Shown one piece after another: positions 36,084-44,576 of a stretch of DNA of 64,000 nucleotides (positions are counted from its first letter, which is position 1; the number at the start of each line of letters is the position of its first letter). Location: positions 744,001 to 808,000 of the forward strand of contig JADCCN010000002.1 in NCBI GenBank assembly GCA_020252645.1. Reading direction: 5' to 3'. Below the pieces are notes generated by a model, which was not told the origin of the DNA, did not search any database, and saw nothing but the letters and a program-made list of their open reading frames with translations. Made by a program: the position numbers and the translations under genes. The stretch is from Methylobacterium sp. (GTDB taxonomy: Bacteria > Pseudomonadota > Alphaproteobacteria > Rhizobiales > Beijerinckiaceae).

Positions 36084-37154
36084 ATGCCGCCGGCGGCACC
36101 CGTGCAATCCGTCGAGTTCATCGAATTTGCCGTGGACGAGGCCGCAAGAGGGGAATTCGAGGCGCTTCTCGGCGCGCTGGGTTTCTCGAAGGCGGGCCAG
36201 CACCGCTCGAAGGATGTCGCGCTCTTCCGGCAGGGCGAGATCCGGCTCATCGTGAATTCCGACAAGGAAGGCTTCGTGCATTCCTATCAGATCACGCATG
36301 GCACCTCGGTCTGTGCCATGGCCCTGAAGGTGCCGTATGCGCGCGCGCTGATTGCCCGCGCCCGCGCGCTGCTCGAAGCGCCCCATGCCGGTGCGGTGGG
36401 GCCGGGCGAGCTCGACATCCCTGCCGTGCGCGGCCTCGGCGGCAGCCTGATCTATGTGATGGACGATGCCTCGGGCCTCGGCCGCTGGGCCGAGATCGAT
36501 TTCGAACCCCTTCCCGCTGATGGCGCGGCCGATGCCGGGCTGTTTGCGGTCGATCATGTCTCCCAGACCATGCAATATGAGGAGATGCTGACCTGGCAGC
36601 TCTTCTACACCTCGCTGCTGGAGGCACGGAAGACGCCGAGCCAGGCCGTGGTGGACCCCGCCGGCGTGGTGCAGAGCCAGGTGATCGAAAGTGGGATCGG
36701 CGGAGCCGGCGAGGGCCTGCGCCTCGTGCTCAATGGCTCGCAGAGCCATCGCACGCTCTCCGCGCGCTTCGTGACGGACTTCTTCGGCTCGGGTGTGCAG
36801 AACATCGCGCTCAACACGCGGGATATGCGCCGCACCATCGCCAGGTTGCGCAAGAGCGGTGTTTCTATGCTGCCGATCCCCGAGAACTATTACGACGATC
36901 TCGAGGCCCGCACCGACCTCTCCCCGGAGGAAATCGACGCGCTGAAGGCGCTGGGCATCCTTTATGATCGCGATGAACACGGCACGTTCCTGCAGGCCTA
37001 TACGACCACGCTGGAAGGCGGCTTCTTCTTCGAGATCGTGGAGCGCAACGGCTATGCCGGTTATGGCGCGGCGAATGCCGGCATCCGGCTCGCGGCACAA
37101 TCGCGACTGCGCTCTGCCGACGAGAACATGATTATCGACGATCTTGGTCTTTAG
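36084..37154 (+). CDS. HPPD-like (4-hydroxyphenylpyruvate dioxygenase family) domain, detached from its dehydratase partner
   Basis: A 356-residue frame resembling the C-terminal half of 3-dehydroshikimate dehydratase/HPPD-like fusions: SVEFIEFAVDEAARGEFEALL, FAVDHVSQTM (first metal-ligand histidine), and GGFFFEIVERNGYAGYG (ligand glutamate). The second ligand histidine of HPPD, in a VQHIA motif, reads VQNIALNTRD here. The ATG at 36084 immediately follows the deletion point and has no good ribosome site, so it may be untranslated or a relic. Homogentisate formation is not expected. If read with 35863-36083 it forms one disrupted gene. Confidence 0.7.
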   Translation: MPPAAPVQSVEFIEFAVDEAARGEFEALLGALGFSKAGQHRSKDVALFRQGEIRLIVNSDKEGFVHSYQITHGTSVCAMALKVPYARALIARARALLEAPHAGAVGPGELDIPAVRGLGGSLIYVMDDASGLGRWAEIDFEPLPADGAADAGLFAVDHVSQTMQYEEMLTWQLFYTSLLEARKTPSQAVVDPAGVVQSQVIESGIGGAGEGLRLVLNGSQSHRTLSARFVTDFFGSGVQNIALNTRDMRRTIARLRKSGVSMLPIPENYYDDLEARTDLSPEEIDALKALGILYDRDEHGTFLQAYTTTLEGGFFFEIVERNGYAGYGAANAGIRLAAQSRLRSADENMIIDDLGL

Positions 37155-37163
37155 GGCTTTCGC

Positions 37164-38003
37164 TCAGGTCGCGCCGGAAATGCGGCGCAGGCTGGCGGAA
37201 TCCGTCACCGGCAAGCCGAAGAAGGCGAGATAGGCCGGAATCTGCGCATAGAGCATGTCGATTCCAAGCTGGATCTTGTGGCCGCGCGCCTCGGCCGCCT
37301 CGAGCAAGGCGGTCTTCCCGCCCTTCATCACCACATCGCCGACAAAAGCACCGGCCGGCAGGCTCTCCACCGCGATCGGCAGCGGATCGCCGGGCAACAT
37401 GCCGAGCGGCGTCGCATTCACGACGATGTCGCAAGCCTCGGCATCCGCCCGGCCGGTCTCGATGGTCACGGCGGGAAAATGCCGGGCGATGCGCTCTGCG
37501 AGCGCAATGGCCATGGCGGGGTTTGAATCGTGCAGGCGGATCATCGCCGCACCATGCGCGGCAAAAGCCGCAGCGATGGCCGAACCCGCGCCTCCTGCGC
37601 CGAGAATCAGCACGCTGCGACCGGCGATCACCTCGCCCTTCTCTTCCATGGCGCGCACGAAACCCTCGCCATCGAACATGTCGCCCAGGAGCGATCCGTC
37701 CGGGCGGCGCAAAACCGCGTTGCAGGAACCCGCGATCTCCACCGCCGGCGAGATCTCCGCGAGGAAGTCGCGGACGCGGATCTTGTGCGGCATGGTGATC
37801 AGCGCGCCATGCACATTCGTGAGCCGGAAAAGCCCGGGGAAAACCGCGTCGAAATCCTCGGCCTTCAATCCCATGGGGATCACCGCCATCTTCAGGCGGA
37901 TGGAGGCGAAATACGGATTATAGATCAGCGGCGCGCGGAAGCCTTCCGTCGGATAGCCGAGATGAAGGATCAGCCGCGATGTGCCGTCAAGCAGGTCTGT
38001 CAC
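37164..38003 (-). CDS. Divergent shikimate/quinate dehydrogenase family protein
   Basis: A 279-residue member of the shikimate dehydrogenase family. The catalytic lysine and aspartate are present as Lys74 (LITMPHKIRV) and Asp111 (DMFDGEGF), and the cofactor loop is ILGAGGAGSA. The paired serines of the AroE substrate site (HSLSP motif) are replaced by GFRAP, and AVNTV is replaced by SCNAV, pointing to a different substrate such as quinate. The GTG at 38003 follows GGAG. It is convergent with the dehydratase/HPPD remnant and divergent from the TetR gene, with a palindromic operator 25 bases upstream. Confidence 0.85.
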   Translation of the reverse strand: MTDLLDGTSRLILHLGYPTEGFRAPLIYNPYFASIRLKMAVIPMGLKAEDFDAVFPGLFRLTNVHGALITMPHKIRVRDFLAEISPAVEIAGSCNAVLRRPDGSLLGDMFDGEGFVRAMEEKGEVIAGRSVLILGAGGAGSAIAAAFAAHGAAMIRLHDSNPAMAIALAERIARHFPAVTIETGRADAEACDIVVNATPLGMLPGDPLPIAVESLPAGAFVGDVVMKGGKTALLEAAEARGHKIQLGIDMLYAQIPAYLAFFGLPVTDSASLRRISGAT

Positions 38004-38027
38004 GAGGGGTCTCCGGACATGCGCGAA

Positions 38028-38049
38028 GAATGAACCAAATGGTTCATTC
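38028..38049. promoter_or_regulatory. Perfect 22-bp palindromic operator, GAATGAACC-AAAT-GGTTCATTC
   Basis: Nine-base perfect arms with a 4-base spacer lie in the 298-base divergent space between the shikimate-dehydrogenase-like gene and the TetR gene, 25 bases before the former's start. Size and symmetry fit a TetR-family homodimer site. The remainder of the space (38050-38301) carries no gene or other clear signal. Confidence 0.7.
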
Positions 38050-38301
38050 GTCAAGCGGGACTTGACCTTGAACCGGATTTCCGGGCTCAGTCGCGCTCGA
38101 TTTTTCAAGGCCCCTGCGAGGCGCCCATGACCTTCCTGCCCGAGGCAACCGGCCTTGCTCCTTCTGGCTTCGGACCTGGCCTGCAAAACGGGCAAAAGAT
38201 GCGGCACGGGCAAGAGATCCTGTCGCAGGTCACGCCGTGCGAAGCGCCGGCCCGACCCAACAACGCGATTTCGGCCGCGAACAGCCCGGTGAGTCACGCC
38301 A

Positions 38302-38958
38302 ATGGTGGATGACGCCAAGACCAGCGCACCGCGCTCGCATTCCTGGACGCAAGACCCCCAGGGCGTGAAGCGGAACATCCTCGCGGCGGCCCGCGAGGCC
38401 TTCGTGGAGCATGGTTTCTCAGGCGCGCGGGTCGATGACATCGCGGCCCGCACCGCGACCTCCAAGCGGATGATCTATTACTATTTCGGAGACAAGCGCA
38501 GTCTCTATGTCGCGGTGCTGGAGGAAGCCTATTCGGGCATTCGCGGGCATGAACAGCATCTCGATCTGTCGCTGCTGCCGCCGCGCGAGGCTTTGGCGCG
38601 GCTCGCGGGAGAGACCTTCGATTACCACGCGCGCCACCCGGATTTCGTGCGCCTCGTGATGGACGAGAACATCCATTACGCGCGCCATATCGAGAAATCC
38701 GAGCGCGTGCAGACGCTGAACCTCACCGCGCTTTCGACCATCCGCGCGATTTATGATCGCGGCATGGGGGAGGGCGCTTTCCGCGCGGGCCTGGAGCCGA
38801 TCGAGATCCACCTCACGATCAGCGCGCTGTCATTCTACAATGTATCGAACCGCGCGACGATCCGCGCGCTGTTCGGCCATGACATGGGCAGCCCCGCCGC
38901 CTTGGCGAAGCGCCGCGAACAGGTGATCGAGACCGTCCTGCGCTTTGTCTCGCCCTGA
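38302..38958 (+). CDS. TetR/AcrR-family transcriptional regulator
   Basis: A 218-residue regulator. Residues about 22-68 form the TetR helix-turn-helix (VKRNILAAAREAFVEHGFSG, RTATSKRMIYYYFGDKRSLY). The C-terminal ligand domain (HARHPDFVRLVMDENIHYARH) resembles regulators with a C-terminal TetR_C domain. It is divergent from the shikimate-dehydrogenase-like gene and is the best candidate to bind the palindrome at 38028, so it may control the hydroaromatic cluster. It ends immediately before the convergent CoA-transferase gene. Confidence 0.9.
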   Translation: MVDDAKTSAPRSHSWTQDPQGVKRNILAAAREAFVEHGFSGARVDDIAARTATSKRMIYYYFGDKRSLYVAVLEEAYSGIRGHEQHLDLSLLPPREALARLAGETFDYHARHPDFVRLVMDENIHYARHIEKSERVQTLNLTALSTIRAIYDRGMGEGAFRAGLEPIEIHLTISALSFYNVSNRATIRALFGHDMGSPAALAKRREQVIETVLRFVSP

Positions 38959-40965
38959 TCAGCTCTCCGTGCCGAGCCGCGCGCGGGCCTCGTCGGCCGT
39001 ATCATAGATTTGCGGAGCGGCGCCCCGCGTTTCCAGGGCTGATCCCAGCTTCATGCGCAGGAAGCCCGATGTCGTGTAGCGCGTGACATTCGAATAGAAA
39101 TCGCGCGTGAGGCTCGCGACCATTGCGGCATATTCGTCCATCAGGTCGTCGGGGATCGTGAAGTGATCGTAATTGGCGATGGCCTTCACCTTGCGCCCCA
39201 CAGGCGCGAGCATCCGGGTGACAGAGGCCCGGATTTCCTCGATTTCCGCGAGGGATTTCAGGCTCAGCCGCTCGAAATTGATGAAGAAAAGGTTCTCGGC
39301 CGCATCATAGGAGAGGCGCCGCGCGATGGGCAGGGCAAGCATGGCATCGCGCAGGCCGAGCAGCTCTTCGCGGAACAGGCGCTGATCCATCAGGCGCGGG
39401 TTCTTCACGATCGGGCGGAAGGCCATCCGCGCGAGGATATCGCGATCAAGGTCGATGCCCGGCGCGATCTCGATCACCTCCATGCCTTCCGGCGTGAGCT
39501 GCATCACGCAGCGCTCGGTGATGTAGAGCACGCGCTGGCCGCGCTTCAGCGCATAGGCGCCGGAGAAGGTGCGGTGCTCCACCTCCTCGACGAATTTCGT
39601 CGTGCCGCCCTCCTTCAGGATGCGCAAGCCGGCATCGGTGATGGCGATTTCCGTTTCGCCCGCCGTGAAGGTGCCGACGAAATACACCGCCTTCGCGGTC
39701 TGGCTGATGTTGATGAAGCCGCCCGCCCCCGCGAGCCTCGGCCCGAATTTCGAAACGTTGAGGTTGCCGTGCCGATCGGCCTGCGCAAGACCGAGAAAGG
39801 CCTGGTCCAGCCCGCCGCCATCGTAGAAATCGAACTGGTAGGGCTGGTCGATGATGGCCTGCGTATTCGTTGCGGCCCCGAAATTGAGACCCGAGGCGGG
39901 AATCCCGCCGACCACGCCCGGCTCGGCCGTCAGCGTCACGAGATCGACCACGCGCTCCTCCGCCGCCACCGCGGCGATGCCTTCGGGCATGCCGATGCCG
40001 AGATTGACGATCGCATTCGCCCGCAACTCCATCGCGGCGCGGCGCGCGATGATCTTGCGCGCGCTCATCGCCAAGGGCGCAAGCGAATCCTGAGGGACGC
40101 GGATTTCGCCGGCGAAGGCGGGGTCATAGGCGGTCGCGAAAGTCTGCATGTGGTATTCGGGCTTCTCCGCCACCACCACGCAATCCACCATCACGCCGGG
40201 GATCTTGACCTGTCGGGGCGGCAGCGAGCCGCGCTCGGCCACGCGCTCCACCTGAACGATGACGATGCCGCCGGAATTGCGCGCGGCCATGGCGATGGCC
40301 AGGGCCTCCAGCGTCAGCGCCTCGCGCTCCATGGTGATGTTGCCATCGGGGTCGGCGGTGGTGCCGCGCAGCAGGGCTGCATGCACGGGAAAGGCCTTGT
40401 AGAAGAGGAACTCCTCGCCCCCGATCTCGATTCGTGTGACGAGATCCTCCTTCGTCACGCTGTTGATCTTGCCGCCCCCGAATCGCGGATCGACGAAGGT
40501 GCCGAGGCCGATGCGGCTCAAATGCCCCGGCTTCCCCGCGGCGATGTCCCGATAAAGCTGCGAAATTACGCCCTGCGGCAGGTTATAGGCCTCGATCCGG
40601 CCGGAAACCGCGAGGTTCTGCAGCTTCGGCACAAGGCCCCAATGGCCGCCCACCACGCGCTTTACGAAGCCGGAATGGCCGAAATGGTTGAGGCCGCGCT
40701 CCTTGCCGTCGCCCTGTCCGGCGGCATAGAGAAGCGTGAGATCGCGCGGGCTTCCCACTCCATCGGGTGCCTCGCGACCGCTGGCGAGGAAGCGCTCTTC
40801 AAGGGCCACCGCGAGATTTTCGGCAAAGCCGATGCCGACGAAACCGCCGGTCGCGACCGTGTCGCCGTCGCGGATCAGCGCCACCGCCTCCGCCGCCGAG
40901 ACGATCTTGTGCCGCCCGCGCCCGTTTTCCGGTGCCGCGAGCTTGCCAGGCATTCCCCCCGCCAT
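38959..40965 (-). CDS. Acyl-CoA:acetate/3-ketoacid CoA-transferase (fused alpha-beta)
   Basis: A 668-residue class I CoA-transferase carrying both alpha and beta domains in one chain, like propionate CoA-transferase and YdiF. The alpha domain begins [24 protein letters not shown], and the beta domain near residue 330 has [14 protein letters not shown] with the likely catalytic glutamate in TAEPGVVGG. YdiF-type enzymes are about 530 residues. The extra C-terminal 130 residues ([20 protein letters not shown] onward) contain a sulfate-transporter/anti-sigma-like appendage seen in some longer members. The ATG at 40965 follows GGGAGAG. It moves CoA between short-chain acyl groups. Confidence 0.87.
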   Translation of the reverse strand: MAGGMPGKLAAPENGRGRHKIVSAAEAVALIRDGDTVATGGFVGIGFAENLAVALEERFLASGREAPDGVGSPRDLTLLYAAGQGDGKERGLNHFGHSGFVKRVVGGHWGLVPKLQNLAVSGRIEAYNLPQGVISQLYRDIAAGKPGHLSRIGLGTFVDPRFGGGKINSVTKEDLVTRIEIGGEEFLFYKAFPVHAALLRGTTADPDGNITMEREALTLEALAIAMAARNSGGIVIVQVERVAERGSLPPRQVKIPGVMVDCVVVAEKPEYHMQTFATAYDPAFAGEIRVPQDSLAPLAMSARKIIARRAAMELRANAIVNLGIGMPEGIAAVAAEERVVDLVTLTAEPGVVGGIPASGLNFGAATNTQAIIDQPYQFDFYDGGGLDQAFLGLAQADRHGNLNVSKFGPRLAGAGGFINISQTAKAVYFVGTFTAGETEIAITDAGLRILKEGGTTKFVEEVEHRTFSGAYALKRGQRVLYITERCVMQLTPEGMEVIEIAPGIDLDRDILARMAFRPIVKNPRLMDQRLFREELLGLRDAMLALPIARRLSYDAAENLFFINFERLSLKSLAEIEEIRASVTRMLAPVGRKVKAIANYDHFTIPDDLMDEYAAMVASLTRDFYSNVTRYTTSGFLRMKLGSALETRGAAPQIYDTADEARARLGTES

Positions 40966-41121
40966 GCCTTCTCTCCCTTTTGCCGGGAATCGTGCCAGCC
41001 GGGGCGGAAAATGCAATCGGGAATCGGCTGAGCATGGCCGCACTTTTAAAAAAACGATGTCTATTTTTGCGTCCAGAATCAAAAAAGGTCGTGTTATGCG
41101 AAGGTCGGGAGTTCTTTCCGC

Positions 41122-41337
41122 ATGACCGATCGCGCAGGCCACGATTTGCTCGAAGCAGCCATCCTCGCCTCTGCCAGGGGCGGCCGGATGGCTTTCTGGC
41201 CGATGCATGAACCGGAAGGCAATGCCCAGGGGGCTCGCCGCCTCTTCCAGCGCACGCCCAAACCGCCGGTTGGCTCACCCGGGGGCGAACCCGCCGGGCC
41301 GATCCTCATGAAGGGCCTCGCGGCGCGGAGCATCTGA
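41122..41337 (+). CDS. Small hypothetical protein upstream of the HAD gene
   Basis: A 71-residue frame with no recognised family ([25 protein letters not shown]-like [36 protein letters not shown]). GGGAG lies nine bases before the ATG, and the stop is six bases from the HAD start, so a two-gene transcript is plausible. The preceding 60 bases (41040-41100) are AT-rich and could hold the promoter. No signal peptide or membrane helix is evident. Confidence 0.5.
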   Translation: MTDRAGHDLLEAAILASARGGRMAFWPMHEPEGNAQGARRLFQRTPKPPVGSPGGEPAGPILMKGLAARSI

Positions 41338-41343
41338 CGATCC

Positions 41344-42072
41344 ATGGTTGATTCCGCCCGCCGCCGCGCCATCCGCGCCATCCTCTTCGACAAGGACGGC
41401 ACGCTGATCGATTTCCAGAGGAGCTGGGGCCCGGTTCTGCGCGAGGCCGCGCATCTCGCCGCACCCGGCGATTCCGACCTCGCCCGCCGCCTGATGAAGG
41501 CCGGCGGCATGGACCCGGAAACGCTGATCACCGCCGCGGATACGATCTTCGCGGCGGGAAACACCGCGGAAATCGCCGATCTCTTCCGGGAGCATGGCTC
41601 AAGGCTGCCGCGTGGGCCGCTGATTGCCGATCTCGACCGGCTCTTCGTTTCGACGGCGGAGCGCGGCGTGCCGGTCGTGCCCCTGCGCCCGCTTTTCGAG
41701 GCGCTCGGCGCGGCCGGTTTCCGCCTGGGCCTTGCCAGTTCCGACAGCGAGGCCGCCATCCGCCGCCTGCTGGAACTGGAGAGCATCGCCGATCTCGTGG
41801 AATTCGTCGCGGGCTATGATTCCGGCCATGGCGTGAAGCCCGAACCCGGCATGGCCCTTGCCTTCTCGGCAACCCTCGGCCTTCCCGCCAGCGCCATCGC
41901 GATGGTCGGTGACAACCGCCATGACATGCGCATGGGCCGCGCCGCGCGATGTGGCCTCTGCCTTGCCGTGCTCACCGGAACGGGCACGCCGGAACGCCTC
42001 GCGCCGGAAAGCGATGCCGTGCTCGCGAGCATCGCCGAACTGCCGCGCTTCTTCTCCGAGCAGTCGATCTGA
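41344..42072 (+). CDS. HAD-superfamily hydrolase, phosphoglycolate-phosphatase-like
   Basis: A 242-residue HAD phosphatase. Motif I is LFDKDGTLID (nucleophile Asp16, acid/base Asp18), motif II is in GLASSDSEAA, the motif III lysine is in GYDSGHGVKPEPGM and motif IV is AMVGDNRHDM. The helical cap between motifs I and II fits the Gph/YihX-like subclass I group. The substrate is probably a small phosphorylated metabolite. It is convergent with the carbonic anhydrase gene; a weak 6-bp stem at 42085-42103 lies between them. Confidence 0.87.
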   Translation: MVDSARRRAIRAILFDKDGTLIDFQRSWGPVLREAAHLAAPGDSDLARRLMKAGGMDPETLITAADTIFAAGNTAEIADLFREHGSRLPRGPLIADLDRLFVSTAERGVPVVPLRPLFEALGAAGFRLGLASSDSEAAIRRLLELESIADLVEFVAGYDSGHGVKPEPGMALAFSATLGLPASAIAMVGDNRHDMRMGRAARCGLCLAVLTGTGTPERLAPESDAVLASIAELPRFFSEQSI

Positions 42073-42084
42073 GGGCATCAGGCC

Positions 42085-42103
42085 AACCGGCGCCTGCCCG
42101 GTT
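42085..42103. terminator. Weak stem-loop between convergent HAD and carbonic anhydrase genes
   Basis: AACCGG (42085-42090) pairs with CCGGTT (42098-42103), with a T-rich right flank. The stem is short, so this is a weak candidate. Confidence 0.3.
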
Positions 42104-42113
42104 TGCAAATGCT

Positions 42114-42761
42114 TCACAGGGTGCGCAACAGGCCGGTCTGCACGTCGAACATCGCGCCGTGCAGCGCGAGCTGGCCGCGCCCATGCAGAATGTTCACGCA
42201 AGGGAAGGTCAGCATGTTCTCGATGGAATTGCGGATCGAGGCCACCGCGAGCCTTTCGGCATATTCCCGGTCGCCTTCCTCGTCCTGAGCGGGAAGCGAT
42301 TCCGCCGCCGGGCTGATCAGCGTCATCCAGCGCCCGATGAAATCGCCGGGCGAGAGCGCATCCTCCGCTGTCGGATTGCGTAGGCGGCGCACATAGGAAT
42401 GCACGCCCCCGCAGCGGCCATGGCCCATCACCACGATGTGCCGCACCCTCAGCGCCTGCACCGCGAATTCCAGCGCCGCGGAGGTGCCGTGCAGCTCGCC
42501 ATCTGGCGTGTAGGGCGGCACGAGGTTGGCCACGTTGCGCACCACGAATAATTCGCCCGGCCGCGCATCGAAGATGACCTCGGGCGAGACGCGGCTGTCG
42601 CAGCAGGCGATGACCATGATTTCCGGCTTCTGGCCGTTCTCCGCCATTTCCTCGAAGCGGGCGCGCTCGCGCGGCAGCCGCCCCTCGCGAAAGGTGTTGT
42701 ATCCCTCCAGCAGGCGGGTGGGAAACTCGGCGCAAACAGGGGGGCGCGGCGTTCCGGTCAT
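42114..42761 (-). CDS. Beta-type carbonic anhydrase
   Basis: A 215-residue beta-carbonic anhydrase, which interconverts CO2 and bicarbonate in the cytoplasm. The zinc ligands are Cys54 (IACCDSR), His114 and Cys117 (VMGHGRCGG), and the Asp55-Arg57 dyad is intact. HGTSAALEFAVQAL is the conserved helix before the zinc loop. It stands alone, convergent with the HAD gene. Bases 42762-42887 hold a 20-bp tandem array next to the DUF429 gene. Confidence 0.94.
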   Translation of the reverse strand: MTGTPRPPVCAEFPTRLLEGYNTFREGRLPRERARFEEMAENGQKPEIMVIACCDSRVSPEVIFDARPGELFVVRNVANLVPPYTPDGELHGTSAALEFAVQALRVRHIVVMGHGRCGGVHSYVRRLRNPTAEDALSPGDFIGRWMTLISPAAESLPAQDEEGDREYAERLAVASIRNSIENMLTFPCVNILHGRGQLALHGAMFDVQTGLLRTL

Positions 42762-42840
42762 GAAGCACCGGCTTCACCACGGATTTTCCCGCCCTGCAAG
42801 CCTCGAAACTTGCAGAGGGGGCATCCATAAGGCTCGGATG

Positions 42841-42900
42841 GCGTTCTTTACGCCCAGATGGCGTTCTTTACGCCCAGATGGCGTTCTTTACGCCCAGATG
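42841..42900. repeat. Three tandem 20-bp repeats at the 3' end of the DUF429 gene
   Basis: The unit GCGTTCTTTACGCCCAGATG occurs three times exactly. On the minus strand each unit carries the last codons and TAA stop of the DUF429 gene (CATCTGGGCGTAA), so the array is a triplication of the coding end followed by its stop. Only the first minus-strand copy is in use. Confidence 0.9.
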
Positions 42901-43595
42901 GCGATCGGCAGCCCGAAGCGATCATGCGAGGGTTGTGCCGGGTGGGGAATGGCCTCGCCCCGCGCATGGCGTTCCGCCGTCAGCCAGCAGGCCATGGCAT
43001 CAAGCAGATCATCCGCGCCCGCGCCGGGAGGCGGTGACGCCGCGAGCAGCGCCGGGGGAAGCCCTGCTTGCGCCAGCAGACCGAGGCGTTCGGCACGACC
43101 TTCAGGCAGTTTCTTCGGTTTCGCCAATGGCTCGCCCCTGATGCGCCGGAACACGAGTTCCGGATGTGTCTCGACCACGCGATGCACCATGAAGGGCCGC
43201 GCGCGCAGGAAGCGATCGAGTTCGCGGATTTTCGGGAAGAGGTTGAAGCCCTGCTTCGCCACCTTGCGGGGCGGATCGGACGCCGCAAAAGCCCGCCGGC
43301 AGGCCTCGCCGTAATCCTCGGCCTCCACTGCGGCGCGGGCGGGAATGGAGAAGACGCTCGATTGCCTCTGGCCCAGGAGCGGGCGCACCGCCTTTTCCGG
43401 CGCGCGCCCCGAGCCGTCGATCCGATCCGGCAAACCGATGGGCATGTCGATCGCGAGAGCCACGAGATCGGGCAGCGCGCGCTCGAGTTCGACAAGCGTG
43501 GTAAAGACATGGAACCGGAAGGCACCATCCGGTGTTTCGCGCCAGATTGTCATCCAGCCCGCCCGGCAACCATCCACGCCCGCAATCCGGTTCAT
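42888..43595 (-). CDS. DUF429 protein (predicted RNase H-fold nuclease)
   Basis: A 235-residue protein of the DUF429 family, predicted to have an RNase H-like fold. Typical segments are RIAGVDGCRAGWMTIW at the N-terminus, ALAIDMPIGLPD (acidic active-site region) and GADDLLDAMACWLTA near the end. Its biological role is not established. The ATG at 43595, with GGAAGGG four bases before it, was chosen over a GTG four codons upstream. The last codons and stop are repeated in the tandem array just beyond. Confidence 0.85.
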   Translation of the reverse strand: MNRIAGVDGCRAGWMTIWRETPDGAFRFHVFTTLVELERALPDLVALAIDMPIGLPDRIDGSGRAPEKAVRPLLGQRQSSVFSIPARAAVEAEDYGEACRRAFAASDPPRKVAKQGFNLFPKIRELDRFLRARPFMVHRVVETHPELVFRRIRGEPLAKPKKLPEGRAERLGLLAQAGLPPALLAASPPPGAGADDLLDAMACWLTAERHARGEAIPHPAQPSHDRFGLPIAIWA

Positions 43596-43691
43596 CTGCC
43601 CTTCCACGCCATTTGACCTTGCCTTCGAGGCCTCATGCGTGCCTACGCTGCGAAAGCCGAGCCCGGTTTATCGTTTTCGCAGAGAACTGCC

Positions 43692-44576
43692 ATGTTGTCG
43701 CTTTCCGCCGCCCCCCGGCCCTTCCGCTCCGTCCTCTACGTGCCCGCCACGAACGAGCGGGCGCTGGCCAAGGCCGCGACGCTGGCCGCAGATGCGGTGA
43801 TCCTCGACCTCGAGGATGCGGTAGCGCCGGAAGACAAGGCTCGCGCACGCATGATCGCGCGCGGATTGCTGGAGATCCGGCATTTCGGCGCGAGGCCCGT
43901 CATCGTGCGGGTCAATGGCTTTGCGCAGGACGCGGAGAATGCCGATCTCGCCGAGGATCTCGCGGCCATCCTGCCGGCCAGGCCGCATGCCGTGCTCTTC
44001 CCGAAGATTCGCTTTGCGGCGGATGCGGCGCGCGCGGAGCAGGCCATGGCCGCGAGCCTTGCACCGGATGCGGTTCGCCTGTGGCTGATGATCGAAACCC
44101 CGCAGGCCGTGCTGGATGCGGCGGCCATTGCGAGCCTTGCCGCCGACGAAGGCGCAAGGCTGGAAGCCCTCGTGCTCGGCACCAATGATCTCGCCAAGGA
44201 AATGCGGCTTACCCCGACGCCGTCGCGGCTGGCGCTTCTGCACGCGCTCTCGACCGTTCTGCTGGCTGGCCGCGCCTATGGGCTCACGGTGCTCGATGGC
44301 GTTTTCGGCAATCTTTCGAATGCCCAGGGCTTCGAGAGCGAGGCTTTGCAGGGCCGGGGCCTTGGCTTCGATGGCAAGACCCTGATCCATCCGAAGCAGA
44401 TCGAGCCCGCGAACCGCATCTTCTCGGCCTCGGATGCCGAGCGGTCGGAAGCCCTGGCCATCGTGCAGGCCTTCGAGGCGCAGGCCAATGCAGGCAAGGC
44501 AGTTCTGGTGGTGAACGGAAAGATGGTCGAACGCCTGCATTATGAGCAGTCACTGCGGATTCTGATGAGCGGATGA
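43692..44576 (+). CDS. HpcH/HpaI-family CoA-ester lyase (citrate lyase beta-like)
   Basis: A 294-residue TIM-barrel lyase of the CitE/malyl-CoA lyase family. Segments include PFRSVLYVPATNERALAKA, AVILDLEDAVAPEDKA (metal/substrate acidic region), WLMIETPQAVLDA, LGTNDLAKEM and GFDGKTLIHPKQIE. It would cleave or form a malyl- or citramalyl-type CoA ester. The ATG at 43692 was used because the family begins there; the frame extends 19 codons further upstream. It overlaps mtgA by ATGA, which is coincidental in function. Confidence 0.88.
   Translation: MLSLSAAPRPFRSVLYVPATNERALAKAATLAADAVILDLEDAVAPEDKARARMIARGLLEIRHFGARPVIVRVNGFAQDAENADLAEDLAAILPARPHAVLFPKIRFAADAARAEQAMAASLAPDAVRLWLMIETPQAVLDAAAIASLAADEGARLEALVLGTNDLAKEMRLTPTPSRLALLHALSTVLLAGRAYGLTVLDGVFGNLSNAQGFESEALQGRGLGFDGKTLIHPKQIEPANRIFSASDAERSEALAIVQAFEAQANAGKAVLVVNGKMVERLHYEQSLRILMSG

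Noticed and set aside
39163-41031. A 622-codon plus-strand frame across the CoA-transferase gene
   Set aside because: Antisense shadow of a well-supported gene; low-complexity His/Arg/Asp composition and no recognisable family.
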